Shown: positions 8,410 through 18,127 of the stretch, piece by piece
How positions within the stretch are numbered: position 1 is the first letter of the stretch
How the letters are laid out: each line of letters begins with the position of its first letter
Source: SbD1 sp039679945
GTDB taxonomy: Bacteria; Desulfobacterota; Syntrophobacteria; Syntrophobacterales; Syntrophobacteraceae
Length of the DNA stretch: 64,000 nucleotides
Assembly (NCBI GenBank): GCA_039679945.1
Contig: JBDKTY010000239.1
Span: forward strand, 137,399-201,398
Direction: 5' to 3'
The notes under the pieces: generated by a model
Told to the model about the DNA's origin: nothing
Seen by the model: only the letters and a program-made list of their open reading frames with translations
The model's database searches: none
Position numbers and translations under genes: made by a program

Positions 8410-9012
8410 ATGGCAGACATAATCGATTTCTCCGGCAGATTGAAACCGGCCAGTAACCTGATAGTCCAAAAACCACTCGAATTCCGCAAGGGCGACTGGT
8501 TGGCGGGAAGCGCCATTCTTTGCACGCGCGAGGAATCCATGCGTTTCGAAGCCCATCGCCAAAAGATGGTCCAGGCCCAGGACCGCCCATTCATGTCCCT
8601 TGTTCCGAATCATATCACCCTCGATGGCGGATATCATTTTACCGCCGCCTGGCTTTTCCGGTTTCGTGAAGACGAAGCATCCATGCGCCGTCTCTACCGG
8701 CTGGCCGGTCTCATGGAGTGCGTGACCAAGGCGCCCTCCCCCATCCTCCGCACCGATCTCGTGAGACGCTTCTTTAAAATCATAAACGAGGAGAAGGAAA
8801 GCCTGAACGTCACCTGGAAGGGAAATGTCCAAAGTTTTCTCCTTCCCCTGCTGCCACAGCACTACGCCCCAAATCTTTTCATCAACGCTTTGCAGAGCGC
8901 CGGTTCGCTCAAGGATCTTCTCATCCTGATCGAGGAGCACACCGACAAACAGTTTGAATGCCTGGCACGGCATTATGTATTCTACGTCCCTGGAGCATTT
9001 TACTCCAGGTAA
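8410..9012 (+). CDS. Conserved-looking protein of unknown function
   Basis: I do not recognise this 200-residue protein. It starts MADIIDFSGRLKPASN and has no signal peptide, membrane segment or cysteine motif. The central part (about 75-110) is rich in Arg and aromatic residues and the rest looks helical. An AGGAG lies 14 bases before the ATG, longer than ideal. It sits between the CBS-ACT gene and the ROK kinase gene with a short gap (8 bp) to the latter, so the two could be cotranscribed. The reverse-strand frame over the same DNA has no features of a real gene. Confidence 0.65.
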   Translation: MADIIDFSGRLKPASNLIVQKPLEFRKGDWLAGSAILCTREESMRFEAHRQKMVQAQDRPFMSLVPNHITLDGGYHFTAAWLFRFREDEASMRRLYRLAGLMECVTKAPSPILRTDLVRRFFKIINEEKESLNVTWKGNVQSFLLPLLPQHYAPNLFINALQSAGSLKDLLILIEEHTDKQFECLARHYVFYVPGAFYSR

Positions 9013-9020
9013 TCGAGGCC

Positions 9021-10034
9021 ATGTTTACCATCCCACTCCCGGCTGCCGTAGACGAAAACATGAGGCAAAACGTCTTTATTGGCGTGGACATCGGGGGGAC
9101 TAATCTCAGGGCCGCCCTGGTGGATGGTTCCGGAACAATTCTGGAATCAATAAGAACCCAAATCCGAATCGACCTCGGCGCTCGGGCGGCGCTCGACAGA
9201 CTCGCCGCCCAGTGCCTGATTCTGATTCGGTCCGCGCGGTCGCGCGGTCTGGCTCCCCGGGCTGTCGGGCTCGGAGTTGCCGGAAAGATTGACAAGCTGT
9301 CCCACTCCGTGGTCTTTTCACCAAATCTTCCCGCCATGCGCAATTATCCCCTGGGCAGCGAACTCCACACCCGAATCGGGATCCCCGTTTTCATGGAAAA
9401 TGACGCAAACTGCTTCGGCCTGGGGGAGAGTTTCGCCGGAGCGGCCAGAGGTATCGCGAATTGGGTCGGGATTACGCTCGGGACGGGCGCCGGTGGATGT
9501 CTTTTCCTCGATGGCAGGTTGTGGGAAGGCGATGGCCTCGGTTTCAGCGCCGAAATCGGACACATGATAGTCCTTCCCGGAGGTCCTCCCTGCCCCTGCG
9601 GATGCAGGGGCTGCCTGGAGGCATTCGCATCCGCGACAGCGGTCGTGAGGGGCGCCCGTGAGTGTATCGAGCAAGGTATTGTCCTGGAAGGACCGCTGGC
9701 GGATCTCGCCAGGAACGGGCAACTCAGCGCCGAAGCTATTCACGCATGCGCCCGGCGGGGCGATGCGGCATCCGTTTCTCTTTTCGAAAAGATGGGTTGG
9801 GCACTGGGCATCGCGCTGGCAAACGTTTTTTCCATCCTTGGCATACGTCACGCGGTGTTGGGTGGAGGGGTAAGCGCCGCGTGGGATTTCTTCTCGGGTT
9901 CGCTTCACTCCAGCCTTTCCGGAAATGTTTCCATGCTGGACCCGGACCTTGCCGTCGTGACACGGGGCATTCTGGGCGACAATGCCGCCCTGGTTGGCGC
10001 GGCACGCCTGGCATCCATAATGGTGGACTCATGA
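9021..10034 (+). CDS. ROK-family sugar kinase (glucokinase-like)
   Basis: ROK proteins phosphorylate hexoses with ATP or act as repressors. No N-terminal helix-turn-helix is present here, so a kinase is more likely. Visible motifs are the phosphate-binding IGVDIGGTNLRAALV, MENDANCFGLGE with the catalytic Asp, GITLGTGAGGCLFLDG, and the zinc site GHM...CPCGCRGCLEAFAS with the ExGH signature (AEIGHM). The start is uncertain: ATG 9021 has GAGG only 2 bases upstream, while ATG 9060 gives the usual family N terminus (MRQNVFIGVDIGG) but has no ribosome site. The sugar substrate cannot be told from sequence. Confidence 0.87.
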   Translation: MFTIPLPAAVDENMRQNVFIGVDIGGTNLRAALVDGSGTILESIRTQIRIDLGARAALDRLAAQCLILIRSARSRGLAPRAVGLGVAGKIDKLSHSVVFSPNLPAMRNYPLGSELHTRIGIPVFMENDANCFGLGESFAGAARGIANWVGITLGTGAGGCLFLDGRLWEGDGLGFSAEIGHMIVLPGGPPCPCGCRGCLEAFASATAVVRGARECIEQGIVLEGPLADLARNGQLSAEAIHACARRGDAASVSLFEKMGWALGIALANVFSILGIRHAVLGGGVSAAWDFFSGSLHSSLSGNVSMLDPDLAVVTRGILGDNAALVGAARLASIMVDS

Positions 10035-10200
10035 AATTGACTGTTGCCCCCGCCTTCCGAAAGAGTATGATCTACGCGCTTTTCGTTAGAAGCAGGTCTT
10101 GCGCTTTTTTGTCTGAATTCAAACGGATGCGGCTTCACCTCAGGGTTGTTGCAAATAAACGCCAAGGGGACAACCGCGGGACAACTTATGAGGAACCTGT

Positions 10201-11532
10201 ATGAATCGTGTCGTGAAACGCGGCCTCCCGGTGGTGGTGGTCGTGGGCATATTGGCGGTTGTTCTCTATTTCATTAAATCCGGCGGGTCTCAGGTCTTTC
10301 TTTTCAAAACAGCCCCGGTTGAAAAGGGTGACCTGCAGGCCGCAATCAGCGCCACGGGGACTATAGAACCCGAGGAGTTGGTCGATATCGGCGCCCAGGT
10401 GGCCGGTAAAATCGTCGCATTCGGGAAAGACAAATCCGGCAGGCAGATTGATTACGGCTCCGAAGTGGAAAAAGGCATGGTGCTCGCCCAGATCGATGAC
10501 GCCATCTACGCGGCCGACGCCGCCCAGGCCCGGGCACAGGTGGATGCGGCCAAGGCGGGGGTGAAACGTGCCGAGGCCGACCTCGGTCAACTCCAGGCAA
10601 AACTCGTCCAGACTGAACGTGATTGGAAACGGGCGCAAAAGCTTGGGCCGTCCGATGCTCTATCCCAGAGTGACTATGATGCGTCGCTTTCCGCTTATGA
10701 GGTCGCCAAGGCTAACCTCGAGGTCGGGAAAGCCTCGCTGCAGCAGTCCAGGGAATCCGTGAGGCAAGCGGAAGCGACTTTCAGGCGAGCGCAGCAAAAT
10801 CTCGACTATTGCACCATTGTCTCGCCGGTCAAGGGGGTGGTAATCGACCGCAGAGTCAACATTGGCCAGACGGTTGTATCCAGCCTCAACGCACCCAGCC
10901 TCTTTCTCCTCGCCAAGGACCTCAAACGCATGCAGGTCTGGGTCGCGGTAAACGAAGCCGACGTGGGAAGCATTTATGCGGGGCAGCCTGTAGTTTTCAC
11001 AGTGGACGCTTTTCCCGGGAATAAGTTCGACGGTGAAGTCGGGAAAGTGCGCCTGAATGCGACCATGACTCAGAATGTCGTCAACTACACCATCGAGGTC
11101 ATAACCGATAATTCAAGCGGCAAACTTCTGCCCTATTTGACCGCCAACGTGAAATTCATGCTTGCCAGCCGGAAGAATGTGCTGCTGGTACCCAACGCCG
11201 CCCTGCGGTGGCTCCCGCAGCAGGACCAGATTTCACCCGAGAGCCGGGTCAAACCGGATGGCGCGAGACCGGCCAGGGGACCGGCTCCGGCGGAATCCGC
11301 GCCCGGTGACGGCTTTACTCGTGGGCAGGTCTGGCTGGTCAGCGATGGTCTCGTTAAGTCCGTGCCCGTACGGGTTGGGATGAGCGACGGGGCGATGACC
11401 GAAATCCAGGGCAAGGGGCTCCAGGAAGGAACACAGGTTGTAATTGGCGAGCAAAGAAAGGAAACATCCGGTGCGCAGCAGTCGGCCAGCCCATTTACGC
11501 CCCGGCTGTTCGGAGGCTCTCGCCAACACTAA
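10201..11532 (+). CDS. macA: MacA-like periplasmic adaptor of a tripartite efflux system
   Basis: This membrane-fusion protein bridges the MacB-type ABC transporter and an outer-membrane channel. The 443-residue product has one N-terminal membrane anchor (residues 8-26), then a beta-barrel/lipoyl half, a long coiled-coil hairpin (about 105-200, rich in Ala, Gln and Glu), the second lipoyl half (IVSPVKGVVIDRRVNIGQTV) and C-terminal barrel domains. A GAGGA site precedes ATG 10201. It is followed by macB and an outer-membrane factor in the same direction. The exported compound is unknown. Confidence 0.9.
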   Translation: MNRVVKRGLPVVVVVGILAVVLYFIKSGGSQVFLFKTAPVEKGDLQAAISATGTIEPEELVDIGAQVAGKIVAFGKDKSGRQIDYGSEVEKGMVLAQIDDAIYAADAAQARAQVDAAKAGVKRAEADLGQLQAKLVQTERDWKRAQKLGPSDALSQSDYDASLSAYEVAKANLEVGKASLQQSRESVRQAEATFRRAQQNLDYCTIVSPVKGVVIDRRVNIGQTVVSSLNAPSLFLLAKDLKRMQVWVAVNEADVGSIYAGQPVVFTVDAFPGNKFDGEVGKVRLNATMTQNVVNYTIEVITDNSSGKLLPYLTANVKFMLASRKNVLLVPNAALRWLPQQDQISPESRVKPDGARPARGPAPAESAPGDGFTRGQVWLVSDGLVKSVPVRVGMSDGAMTEIQGKGLQEGTQVVIGEQRKETSGAQQSASPFTPRLFGGSRQH

Positions 11533-11749
11533 CTCTTACTGGTTCAGAGTCCCGGCACATCCGGACGGCGTCGGACCGGGAATTCCCGGGCAACTCCGCA
11601 ATGGACGCCGGGGGCCGCAGCATCGCGCAATTCCTGTTCCGGTTCCGCCGCGATGAGGCGAAGGCGCCGGCAATCGGGTGTTGGCCGCACAGTTCGGAAC
11701 AGGTGTACAACCATCCTAAGAGAAAGCGCCGCTCGCGGCGAAAACCATA

Positions 11750-13867
11750 ATGGAACTTATTGAGCTGAAAGATATCCATAAAACTTATCAGATGGGTGAA
11801 CTGAGCGTTCCGGTGCTTCGGGGAGTCTCTCTTCGGATCTCGCGGGGAGAATTCGTGGCGCTCATGGGGACCTCGGGTTCCGGCAAGACCACCCTCATGA
11901 ATATCCTGGGTGCTCTGGACCGTCCCACCTCGGGCAGCTACAGCCTCGATGGAATCGAAGTGGGGGCGCTGTCAAACGACGAAAGGGCACTGATCAGAAA
12001 CCAGAAAATCGGTTTCGTATTCCAGAACTTTAATCTGCTCCCCCGCACCAGCGCGTTGAATAATGTGCTGATGCCCCTCACCTATTCACCCGATTCCCCT
12101 CCCGGCGCCGAAGGACGCAAAAGGGCCGAGGAGCTTCTCCGGAAAATGGGTCTGTCGGACCAGATAAACAATGAACCTTCTCAGCTCTCCGGCGGACAGC
12201 AGCAACGCGTGGCTATCGCGCGGGCGTTGATAAATAATCCATCCATCCTCTTTGCCGACGAACCAACCGGAAACCTCGACTCGCATACCAGTGAAGAGGT
12301 GCTGCGAACATTTCAGCAGTTGAACGACGAGGGCGTGACCATCATTCTTGTTACGCACGACCCCACCGTCGCGGATTCGGCCAAGCGGATAATACGCATA
12401 CGGGATGGTTTGATCGATTCGCGGGCTGGGCGGGATGAAACCGCCGCGCAAGGTTCGAAGCCAGGTGATCCCGGACCGGGAACACAGGTGGTGAAAAAGG
12501 CCGGTTTTCACTTCAACCGGATGTTCCGCACCGCGCTGAACGGTCTTCGGCGCAATGTCCTGCGCGCGGCCCTGACCACGCTCGGCATTATCATCGGCGT
12601 TGCCGCCGTTATCGCCATGATGGAAATCGGCAGCGGCTCATCCAACGCTATCCAAAAGACTATTGCCAGCATGGGAGCGAATAATCTGGCGATCTTGCCG
12701 GGCACGGCATCCAGCGGAGGAGTGAGCTTCGGATCGGGAAGCGTCATGACCCTCACACCCGAAGACGGTGAGGCAATCGCGCTTGAATGCCCCGCTATCA
12801 AGAGTTCAGCCCCCATGGTCCGGGCACGCACGCAGGTCGTCTACGGTAATCGCAACTGGGTGCCGACCTTCATCTTTGGGACTTCGCCCAGTTACCTGGG
12901 TGTTCGCGATTGGGATTTGAATGAAGGCGAGATGTTTACCGACAGGGATGTACGAAACGCCAGCAAGGTTGTCATTCTTGGATTGAGACTGGTCAACGAG
13001 CTTTTCCAGGGGGAGTCCCCTATCGGCAAAGAGGTCCGCGTAAAAAACGTCTCTTTCAGGGTTATCGGGGTCCTGGCCAGCAAGGGCGCGAACATGATGG
13101 GAATGGACCAGGACGACATCCTCATTGCGCCCTGGACCACCATCAAATACAGGGTAACGGGTTCGGCCCTCGCCAACGTCAATCAAAGCGCCGACACCGC
13201 AACCACCCAGGTCAATACGCTCAACCAGATATACCCCGGCTCTCAAAGCCTCTACCCTCAGCAGTCCGCGTCACAGGCAGCCAACACCCCCCTGACCGTC
13301 AGGTTCCACCATGTGGACCAGATCCTCACCGCCTCCCGCAGTCCCGAGGATAATCCGGTTGCGATCCGCCAGATCCAGGCGCTTCTAAGAGAGCGTCACA
13401 GGATCAGGCCCGGTGAATCGGACGATTTCAACATCCGGGATATGACCGAAATGACAAAGGCGCTCTCCTCCACGGCGCTGCTCATGACAAAACTGCTCCT
13501 CGCCGTCGCGCTGATATCGCTTATCGTCGGGGGTGTGGGCATCATGAACATAATGCTCGTATCCGTTACGGAGCGTACGCGGGAGATCGGGCTGCGAATG
13601 GCCGTGGGAGCGAGAAGCGGCAGCGTGCTCCAGCAATTCCTGGTCGAGTCCGTACTGCTTTGTTTTTTCGGCGGCGCGGTGGGCATTATCCTGGGGCAGG
13701 GCGCGTCCTTTCTGGTCTCCACGTTTCTGCAATGGCCCGTCGAACTGTCTGTCGAGGCCATCGTCGCGGCGTTCATCGTTTCGGCCAGTGTGGGGATTGC
13801 ATTCGGATATTACCCGGCCTGGAAAGCTTCGAGACTCGATCCCATCATTGCACTGCGCTACGAATGA
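11750..13867 (+). CDS. macB: MacB-like ABC transporter (ATPase fused to permease)
   Basis: A 705-residue fusion of an N-terminal ABC ATPase and a MacB-type permease. The ATPase has Walker A GTSGSGKTT, the signature LSGGQQQRVAIARAL and Walker B ILFADEPTGNLDSH. The permease begins about residue 260, with a first membrane helix at LTTLGIIIGVAAVIAMM, a large periplasmic domain, and a three-helix FtsX-type bundle at the C terminus (about 575-700). MacB uses ATP to power export from the periplasm through the outer-membrane factor. It lies 217 bp after macA, with a perfect 14-bp palindrome (CCGGGAATTCCCGG, 11576-11589) in the gap. Confidence 0.93.
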   Translation: MELIELKDIHKTYQMGELSVPVLRGVSLRISRGEFVALMGTSGSGKTTLMNILGALDRPTSGSYSLDGIEVGALSNDERALIRNQKIGFVFQNFNLLPRTSALNNVLMPLTYSPDSPPGAEGRKRAEELLRKMGLSDQINNEPSQLSGGQQQRVAIARALINNPSILFADEPTGNLDSHTSEEVLRTFQQLNDEGVTIILVTHDPTVADSAKRIIRIRDGLIDSRAGRDETAAQGSKPGDPGPGTQVVKKAGFHFNRMFRTALNGLRRNVLRAALTTLGIIIGVAAVIAMMEIGSGSSNAIQKTIASMGANNLAILPGTASSGGVSFGSGSVMTLTPEDGEAIALECPAIKSSAPMVRARTQVVYGNRNWVPTFIFGTSPSYLGVRDWDLNEGEMFTDRDVRNASKVVILGLRLVNELFQGESPIGKEVRVKNVSFRVIGVLASKGANMMGMDQDDILIAPWTTIKYRVTGSALANVNQSADTATTQVNTLNQIYPGSQSLYPQQSASQAANTPLTVRFHHVDQILTASRSPEDNPVAIRQIQALLRERHRIRPGESDDFNIRDMTEMTKALSSTALLMTKLLLAVALISLIVGGVGIMNIMLVSVTERTREIGLRMAVGARSGSVLQQFLVESVLLCFFGGAVGIILGQGASFLVSTFLQWPVELSVEAIVAAFIVSASVGIAFGYYPAWKASRLDPIIALRYE

Positions 13868-13961
13868 CAAAAACGAACCCCGCTCATCCATACCGGCGCC
13901 CGGTGGAAGTCGAGCCGGGATTCCGACTATCTGAAACCCGTGAGAAAAGAGGCCAAGCCGA

Positions 13962-15491
13962 TTGAAACTGACTAAGTTCGGTGTGATATGCGTGAGAGGA
14001 TTTTGTCTGCTTGCCCTTGCCGGCTGCGCGGTCGGCCCCGACTTCCAAAAGCCTCGGCCCGGCGTTCCTGACAAGTGGCATGCCATTAAGGAATCGACAC
14101 CGTTCCAGCAGGCAAGTGAAGCCGAACCGCGCGCCTTCGACATTACCGAGTGGTGGAAGGGCTTCGCTGATCCAACCCTTGACTCTCTGATTGAAAGGGC
14201 CGTCCAGTCCAACCAGGACCTACGGCAGGCCGAATCGAGAATCCGGCAGGCCCGGGCCGCGCGGGGAGTGGCCGTGGCCGGGCTTTGGCCGGAAATTGAC
14301 GCCAATTCCCACCATGCGCAAAGCCTCGGCTCCTCGACCTCCGTTTCAATGGTGAACACCGCCGACGGCCTCACCGGTTTGTCCGTCAGTTCCGGCAAAA
14401 CCACCCGCAATCTCTTCCAACTCGGACTCGACGCAAGCTGGGAACTGGATCTTTTCGGGGGCACGCGCCGAAATATCGAAGCGGCGCAGGCGGACATGGA
14501 AACGGCGGTGGAAGATCGCCGGGATGTACTGATAACGCTCTTATCGGATGTGGCGACCACCTATGCCAATCTGCGGCAGTATCAGCAGCAGATCGAGATC
14601 GCGAAAAAGAACCTCGCCGCCCAGCGGCATACGGCGGAGATCACCCGTAAACGTCACGATGCCGGTTTCGTGGGAACTCTTGACGTCGCCAATGCCACCG
14701 CCCAGGCTGCAACCACCGAATCGCAGATACCTGTTCTGGAATCCTCCGCCAAGGCGGCCATCTATGCGCTCGGCGTGCTTCTTGGCAAAGAACCCGCCGC
14801 TCTCTTCGAGGAACTGAGCGTCGCAAAGCCCATCCTGCCCACCCCACCTGAAATCCCGGTGGGCATCCCCTCCGAGCTTCTTCGCCGGAGGCCCGATATC
14901 CGGCGCGCCGAATCCCAGATCCATGCCGCAACCGCGCGCATCGGAGTGGCGACCGCCGATCTGTTTCCCAAATTCTCGCTTACCGGCAACTTCGGCACCG
15001 CAGGCAACGACATACTCTCGCTCGGGAATCTGTCCAATCGCTTCTGGTCCTGGGGACCAGCCGTTACATGGCCGATATTCGATGCGGGACGCATTCGCTG
15101 GAATATCGAAATCCAGAACGCCGTTCAGGAACAGGCGCTCCTGGCCTATGAAAAGGCCGTCATCACCGCATTGAAGGATGTGGAAACGTCCCTCGCGGCC
15201 TACACCAATGAACTCCGGCACAACAAGCTCCTGGCTGATGCAATCGTGAACTATCGCAGGGCCGAGGATCTTGCCATGCAGCTCTACCTGGCGGGCCGCA
15301 CGGATTTTCTGAATGTTCTCAATGCACAGCGGTCGCTGTATGCCTCCGAGGAAGCCCTTGCGCAGAGCACCAACGCGCTCATTACCGATCTCGTGGCGCT
15401 CTACAAAGCACTGGGCGGAGGGTGGGAAAGACTCGAAGGCGGCAACGCGCGCGCGGAAACGCTCCAACCGCGGCCGAGCCTCAATCGATAA
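13962..15491 (+). CDS. Outer-membrane efflux lipoprotein (NodT/TolC family)
   Basis: The third part of the tripartite exporter: a trimeric outer-membrane channel. The 509-residue protein begins with a lipoprotein signal (lipobox LAGC, Cys about residue 22), followed by the family-typical AVGPDFQKPRP. Two outer membrane efflux repeats follow, the second beginning with RRPDIRRAESQIHAATARIGVATADLFP, and both predict long coiled coils. The start codon is TTG 13962, chosen because an AGAGG site lies about 8 bases upstream and the signal peptide begins there; no better ATG exists. It follows macB by 94 bp, giving a macA-macB-channel set. Confidence 0.9.
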   Translation: MKLTKFGVICVRGFCLLALAGCAVGPDFQKPRPGVPDKWHAIKESTPFQQASEAEPRAFDITEWWKGFADPTLDSLIERAVQSNQDLRQAESRIRQARAARGVAVAGLWPEIDANSHHAQSLGSSTSVSMVNTADGLTGLSVSSGKTTRNLFQLGLDASWELDLFGGTRRNIEAAQADMETAVEDRRDVLITLLSDVATTYANLRQYQQQIEIAKKNLAAQRHTAEITRKRHDAGFVGTLDVANATAQAATTESQIPVLESSAKAAIYALGVLLGKEPAALFEELSVAKPILPTPPEIPVGIPSELLRRRPDIRRAESQIHAATARIGVATADLFPKFSLTGNFGTAGNDILSLGNLSNRFWSWGPAVTWPIFDAGRIRWNIEIQNAVQEQALLAYEKAVITALKDVETSLAAYTNELRHNKLLADAIVNYRRAEDLAMQLYLAGRTDFLNVLNAQRSLYASEEALAQSTNALITDLVALYKALGGGWERLEGGNARAETLQPRPSLNR

Positions 15492-15730
15492 AGAGAGGGG
15501 ATTTCCCGTTCGCCGTTCCCGGAGTATTCATGGATTTTTCTCCTCACACCGGGCTTTATGTTGTGGAAAGGCATGGGAGAGGCAAGACTCGGCGTTCCAA
15601 TGCGGCCTGAAATCCCGTCTTCGCACCGGTTTTATGGCGCGAAAAGATGATGCAAACAGTGAGGGGAGACCGCCATCCGTCGGCCCCCCTCCCGTCTATA
15701 TGTGAATGGCTGTGAAGAGCGCTTTTATCC

Positions 15731-17845
15731 TCACCTGCCGCCCTGCTGCCCTTGCCGGTTATGTCCTCCACCCCCTTGTGCCTGAGGTGCTCTCTGCACC
15801 TGAGGCGCTCTCTGTGCCTGGGGCGCCCGTTGCATCCCGGGTGATCGCTGCATTTGAGGAGACTGACGAGGTGCGCGCATCTGCTGCGAACGCTGCATTC
15901 CAGCCTGCCTCCCACCCGAATAGGAACCGCGAGACCTGCTCTCCCCGCTTCGAAGCTGGCCGGATCCTCTCTGGGACTGAACGCCGTATGCGCGCGAGCC
16001 CGACCTGCTCATCTGTCCGCCGCCGCGCGCACTCGAACCTCGCGACTGGACCCTGGCGCGCTCACCGCTGGAAGTGGAAGCGCGGCTTCGGCTCAGACTC
16101 GTCCCGGACCTGGACTGCGTACCCCCTCGTTTCACCCTGGCCTGGGTCGAGACTCCGCTTCGGCTCCCCGCTCCCCGACGCGCCCCCTGGACGGCAGTCC
16201 CGCCGGAGCTTCTCTTCCCGGGCGCGGTAGACATCCGGGAGGCGCCGGACTGGACGCTCCTGGGGTTTTGGTTCAAAGAGCGCGCCTGCCCCGAGGCTGC
16301 GCCGGTCCCGGTCCCGGATACCCTGCTCGTGCTGCTGGGAGTCGAGATCGAGCCGCCACCCGAGGGTCTCGCCAGACGCGCCTTCGAAGCCTGCTGGCGA
16401 ATGCCCCTGCCGCTTACACCTGATGCCTGAGTGATCCGGGCCTGATTGCGTTCGACCCTGCCGAGCGCGCTCTGGGAAGGTCTTCCGGTGGGCTGGGCAT
16501 TCGTGAAATTAAACCTCTCTCTTCCGCCTGCCCCTCCAAGAGCCGTCCTGGTGGGAACCGCGGTCCCCCGGAACTGAGTAGTAAGGGTTGCCCTGTTTAT
16601 ATTCGCCGCCCGCACCCGCGACAGGTTGTTCGTCGCGAAGAAATTGTTGTGGTTCACGACAAAGGCATGATTGGCGAACCGGTATCTGCTCAGGTTGATA
16701 TTGACGAGCGCGACATTGGTGACCGCAAAGCTGCGCGGCCCCCACCAATGGTGGGCGTAGAACGGTTCCCAGGGCAGCAGAGGAAACCATCCGATACTCA
16801 CGTCTGAATACATCCAGCCCACTCTTCCCGGATACCAGGAGAAACCGACTCCCCACCACGGCGCGCCAACACTTACGCTAACAACCGGCGGCGCCCAGTA
16901 CCAGTAATCATTTGCCCAGAACCAGTTTCCATAATGGTGAGTAACATAGCCGAACGGCTCGCCGGGTATCCAGCAGTAATCTCCATAATACTCGGTCCAC
17001 CTTCCCACCGTGTAGGGAGCCCAGCCAGCTTCGACACTCACGGGCCGCCATGCCCGCCGGTACTCACCCTCGTAGTAGACCTGTTCCCATCGGCCGCTTT
17101 CATCCAGAATCCTGGAGTCTTCCCGGATCCCTTCGGGCAGGTATTGGGCCGACTCACCCTTGACCTCCAGGCTCTGTGACCACATGGTGTCGCGCGAAGC
17201 GTTCCAGTCGTCCCATTCGCCGTCCACCTTGCCTTCACCCGCCGTTGCCTGCCGGGCATCAGCCAATATGGACAGCGAGCCGGCAAGAACTTCATACCGC
17301 GCTCCGTCCACATCGTGAATGAACTGGATATTTCCGCGGATGCCTATGACCTCCACGGATTCATCCCCCACGTACAAATCGAAGGCCGATCCGGGTTCGG
17401 CGACTACATAGCCGAAAGGCGTGGTGGCCTTCACAACCGTCTTTGAGCTTTTATCTATAAAACGGGCGGTGCCCACCGCCACGTCAATCTCAGCGGCATC
17501 GGGCTTGAGCGCGATCATCTGGACCTGCGTGTTCGAACCGATTCTGAGCCAGATGCTGTTCGGCAACAGAAACTCGGCCTTTCCTCCTTCTCCGGAGTAG
17601 AGCGCATCCTCCAGACCGAACGGTGCGTCCTTAACGGCCACGACCCAGTCTTTTTCCTCCGGGACGTAACGCAGCAGCTCCCCCTCTACCAGGGAGATGC
17701 GACCGACAAGCACGTTCTCTTTCCCCTGTTTGTGGTCCGCCGCCCTCGGTGAAGCGTCACGGGCCTGAGATCGAGCCCATGCAGCCGGTGCGGCGGCAAA
17801 CAGAATTGTAAAAAACAGCAGAAATACTTTTTTCGAACTCTTCAT
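15731..17845 (-). CDS. Exported FecR-domain / DUF6600 protein with low-complexity tail
   Basis: A 704-residue predicted envelope protein. Residues 1-25 are a clear signal peptide ending AAPAAWA. Residues about 45-190 form a FecR-like domain (GRISLVEGELLRYV, then a VVKATTPFGYVVAEPGSAFDL core). About 225-390 hold the Trp/Tyr-rich DUF6600 repeats (GWAPYTVGRWTEYYGDYCWI, then GNWFWANDYWYWAPP). From about 400 to the end the protein is Ser, Arg, Gly and Gln rich, finishing in RAPQ-A/V-Q repeats. There is no FecI sigma factor or TonB receptor next door, so iron signalling is not implied. A strong GGAG ribosome site precedes the ATG. Function unknown, probably cell-surface or periplasmic. Confidence 0.8.
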   Translation of the reverse strand: MKSSKKVFLLFFTILFAAAPAAWARSQARDASPRAADHKQGKENVLVGRISLVEGELLRYVPEEKDWVVAVKDAPFGLEDALYSGEGGKAEFLLPNSIWLRIGSNTQVQMIALKPDAAEIDVAVGTARFIDKSSKTVVKATTPFGYVVAEPGSAFDLYVGDESVEVIGIRGNIQFIHDVDGARYEVLAGSLSILADARQATAGEGKVDGEWDDWNASRDTMWSQSLEVKGESAQYLPEGIREDSRILDESGRWEQVYYEGEYRRAWRPVSVEAGWAPYTVGRWTEYYGDYCWIPGEPFGYVTHHYGNWFWANDYWYWAPPVVSVSVGAPWWGVGFSWYPGRVGWMYSDVSIGWFPLLPWEPFYAHHWWGPRSFAVTNVALVNINLSRYRFANHAFVVNHNNFFATNNLSRVRAANINRATLTTQFRGTAVPTRTALGGAGGRERFNFTNAQPTGRPSQSALGRVERNQARITQASGVSGRGIRQQASKARLARPSGGGSISTPSSTSRVSGTGTGAASGQARSLNQNPRSVQSGASRMSTAPGKRSSGGTAVQGARRGAGSRSGVSTQARVKRGGTQSRSGTSLSRSRASTSSGERARVQSRGSSARGGGQMSRSGSRAYGVQSQRGSGQLRSGESRSRGSYSGGRQAGMQRSQQMRAPRQSPQMQRSPGMQRAPQAQRAPQVQRAPQAQGGGGHNRQGQQGGR

Positions 17846-18127
17846 CTCCTATCCTCCCGATGCCAAAAAAACAGGCCGTGATGATCGAGGCCTTTATGAC
17901 ACTGTCTCGTCCGAGTTATATTTTATCGGGAATAACACTCAGTTACATCCTATGACGAAGCACATTCACGATTAGTTTACATCATCGCGACCAATTGGAC
18001 CACCCGGGCGTCGGACCGGATGAAGAATTGGCTGGCAATATTCCCGACAAGTAATTATTAACCACGAGTAGGGTGATGAGTACCCCGCATCCGAGTTGTG
18101 CGCCGCCTGCCTCAAAAGGAGATATGC

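Noticed and set aside
13385..14560. Minus-strand frame of 391 residues over macB and the outer-membrane factor
   Set aside because: Crosses two real genes on the other strand; no motif.
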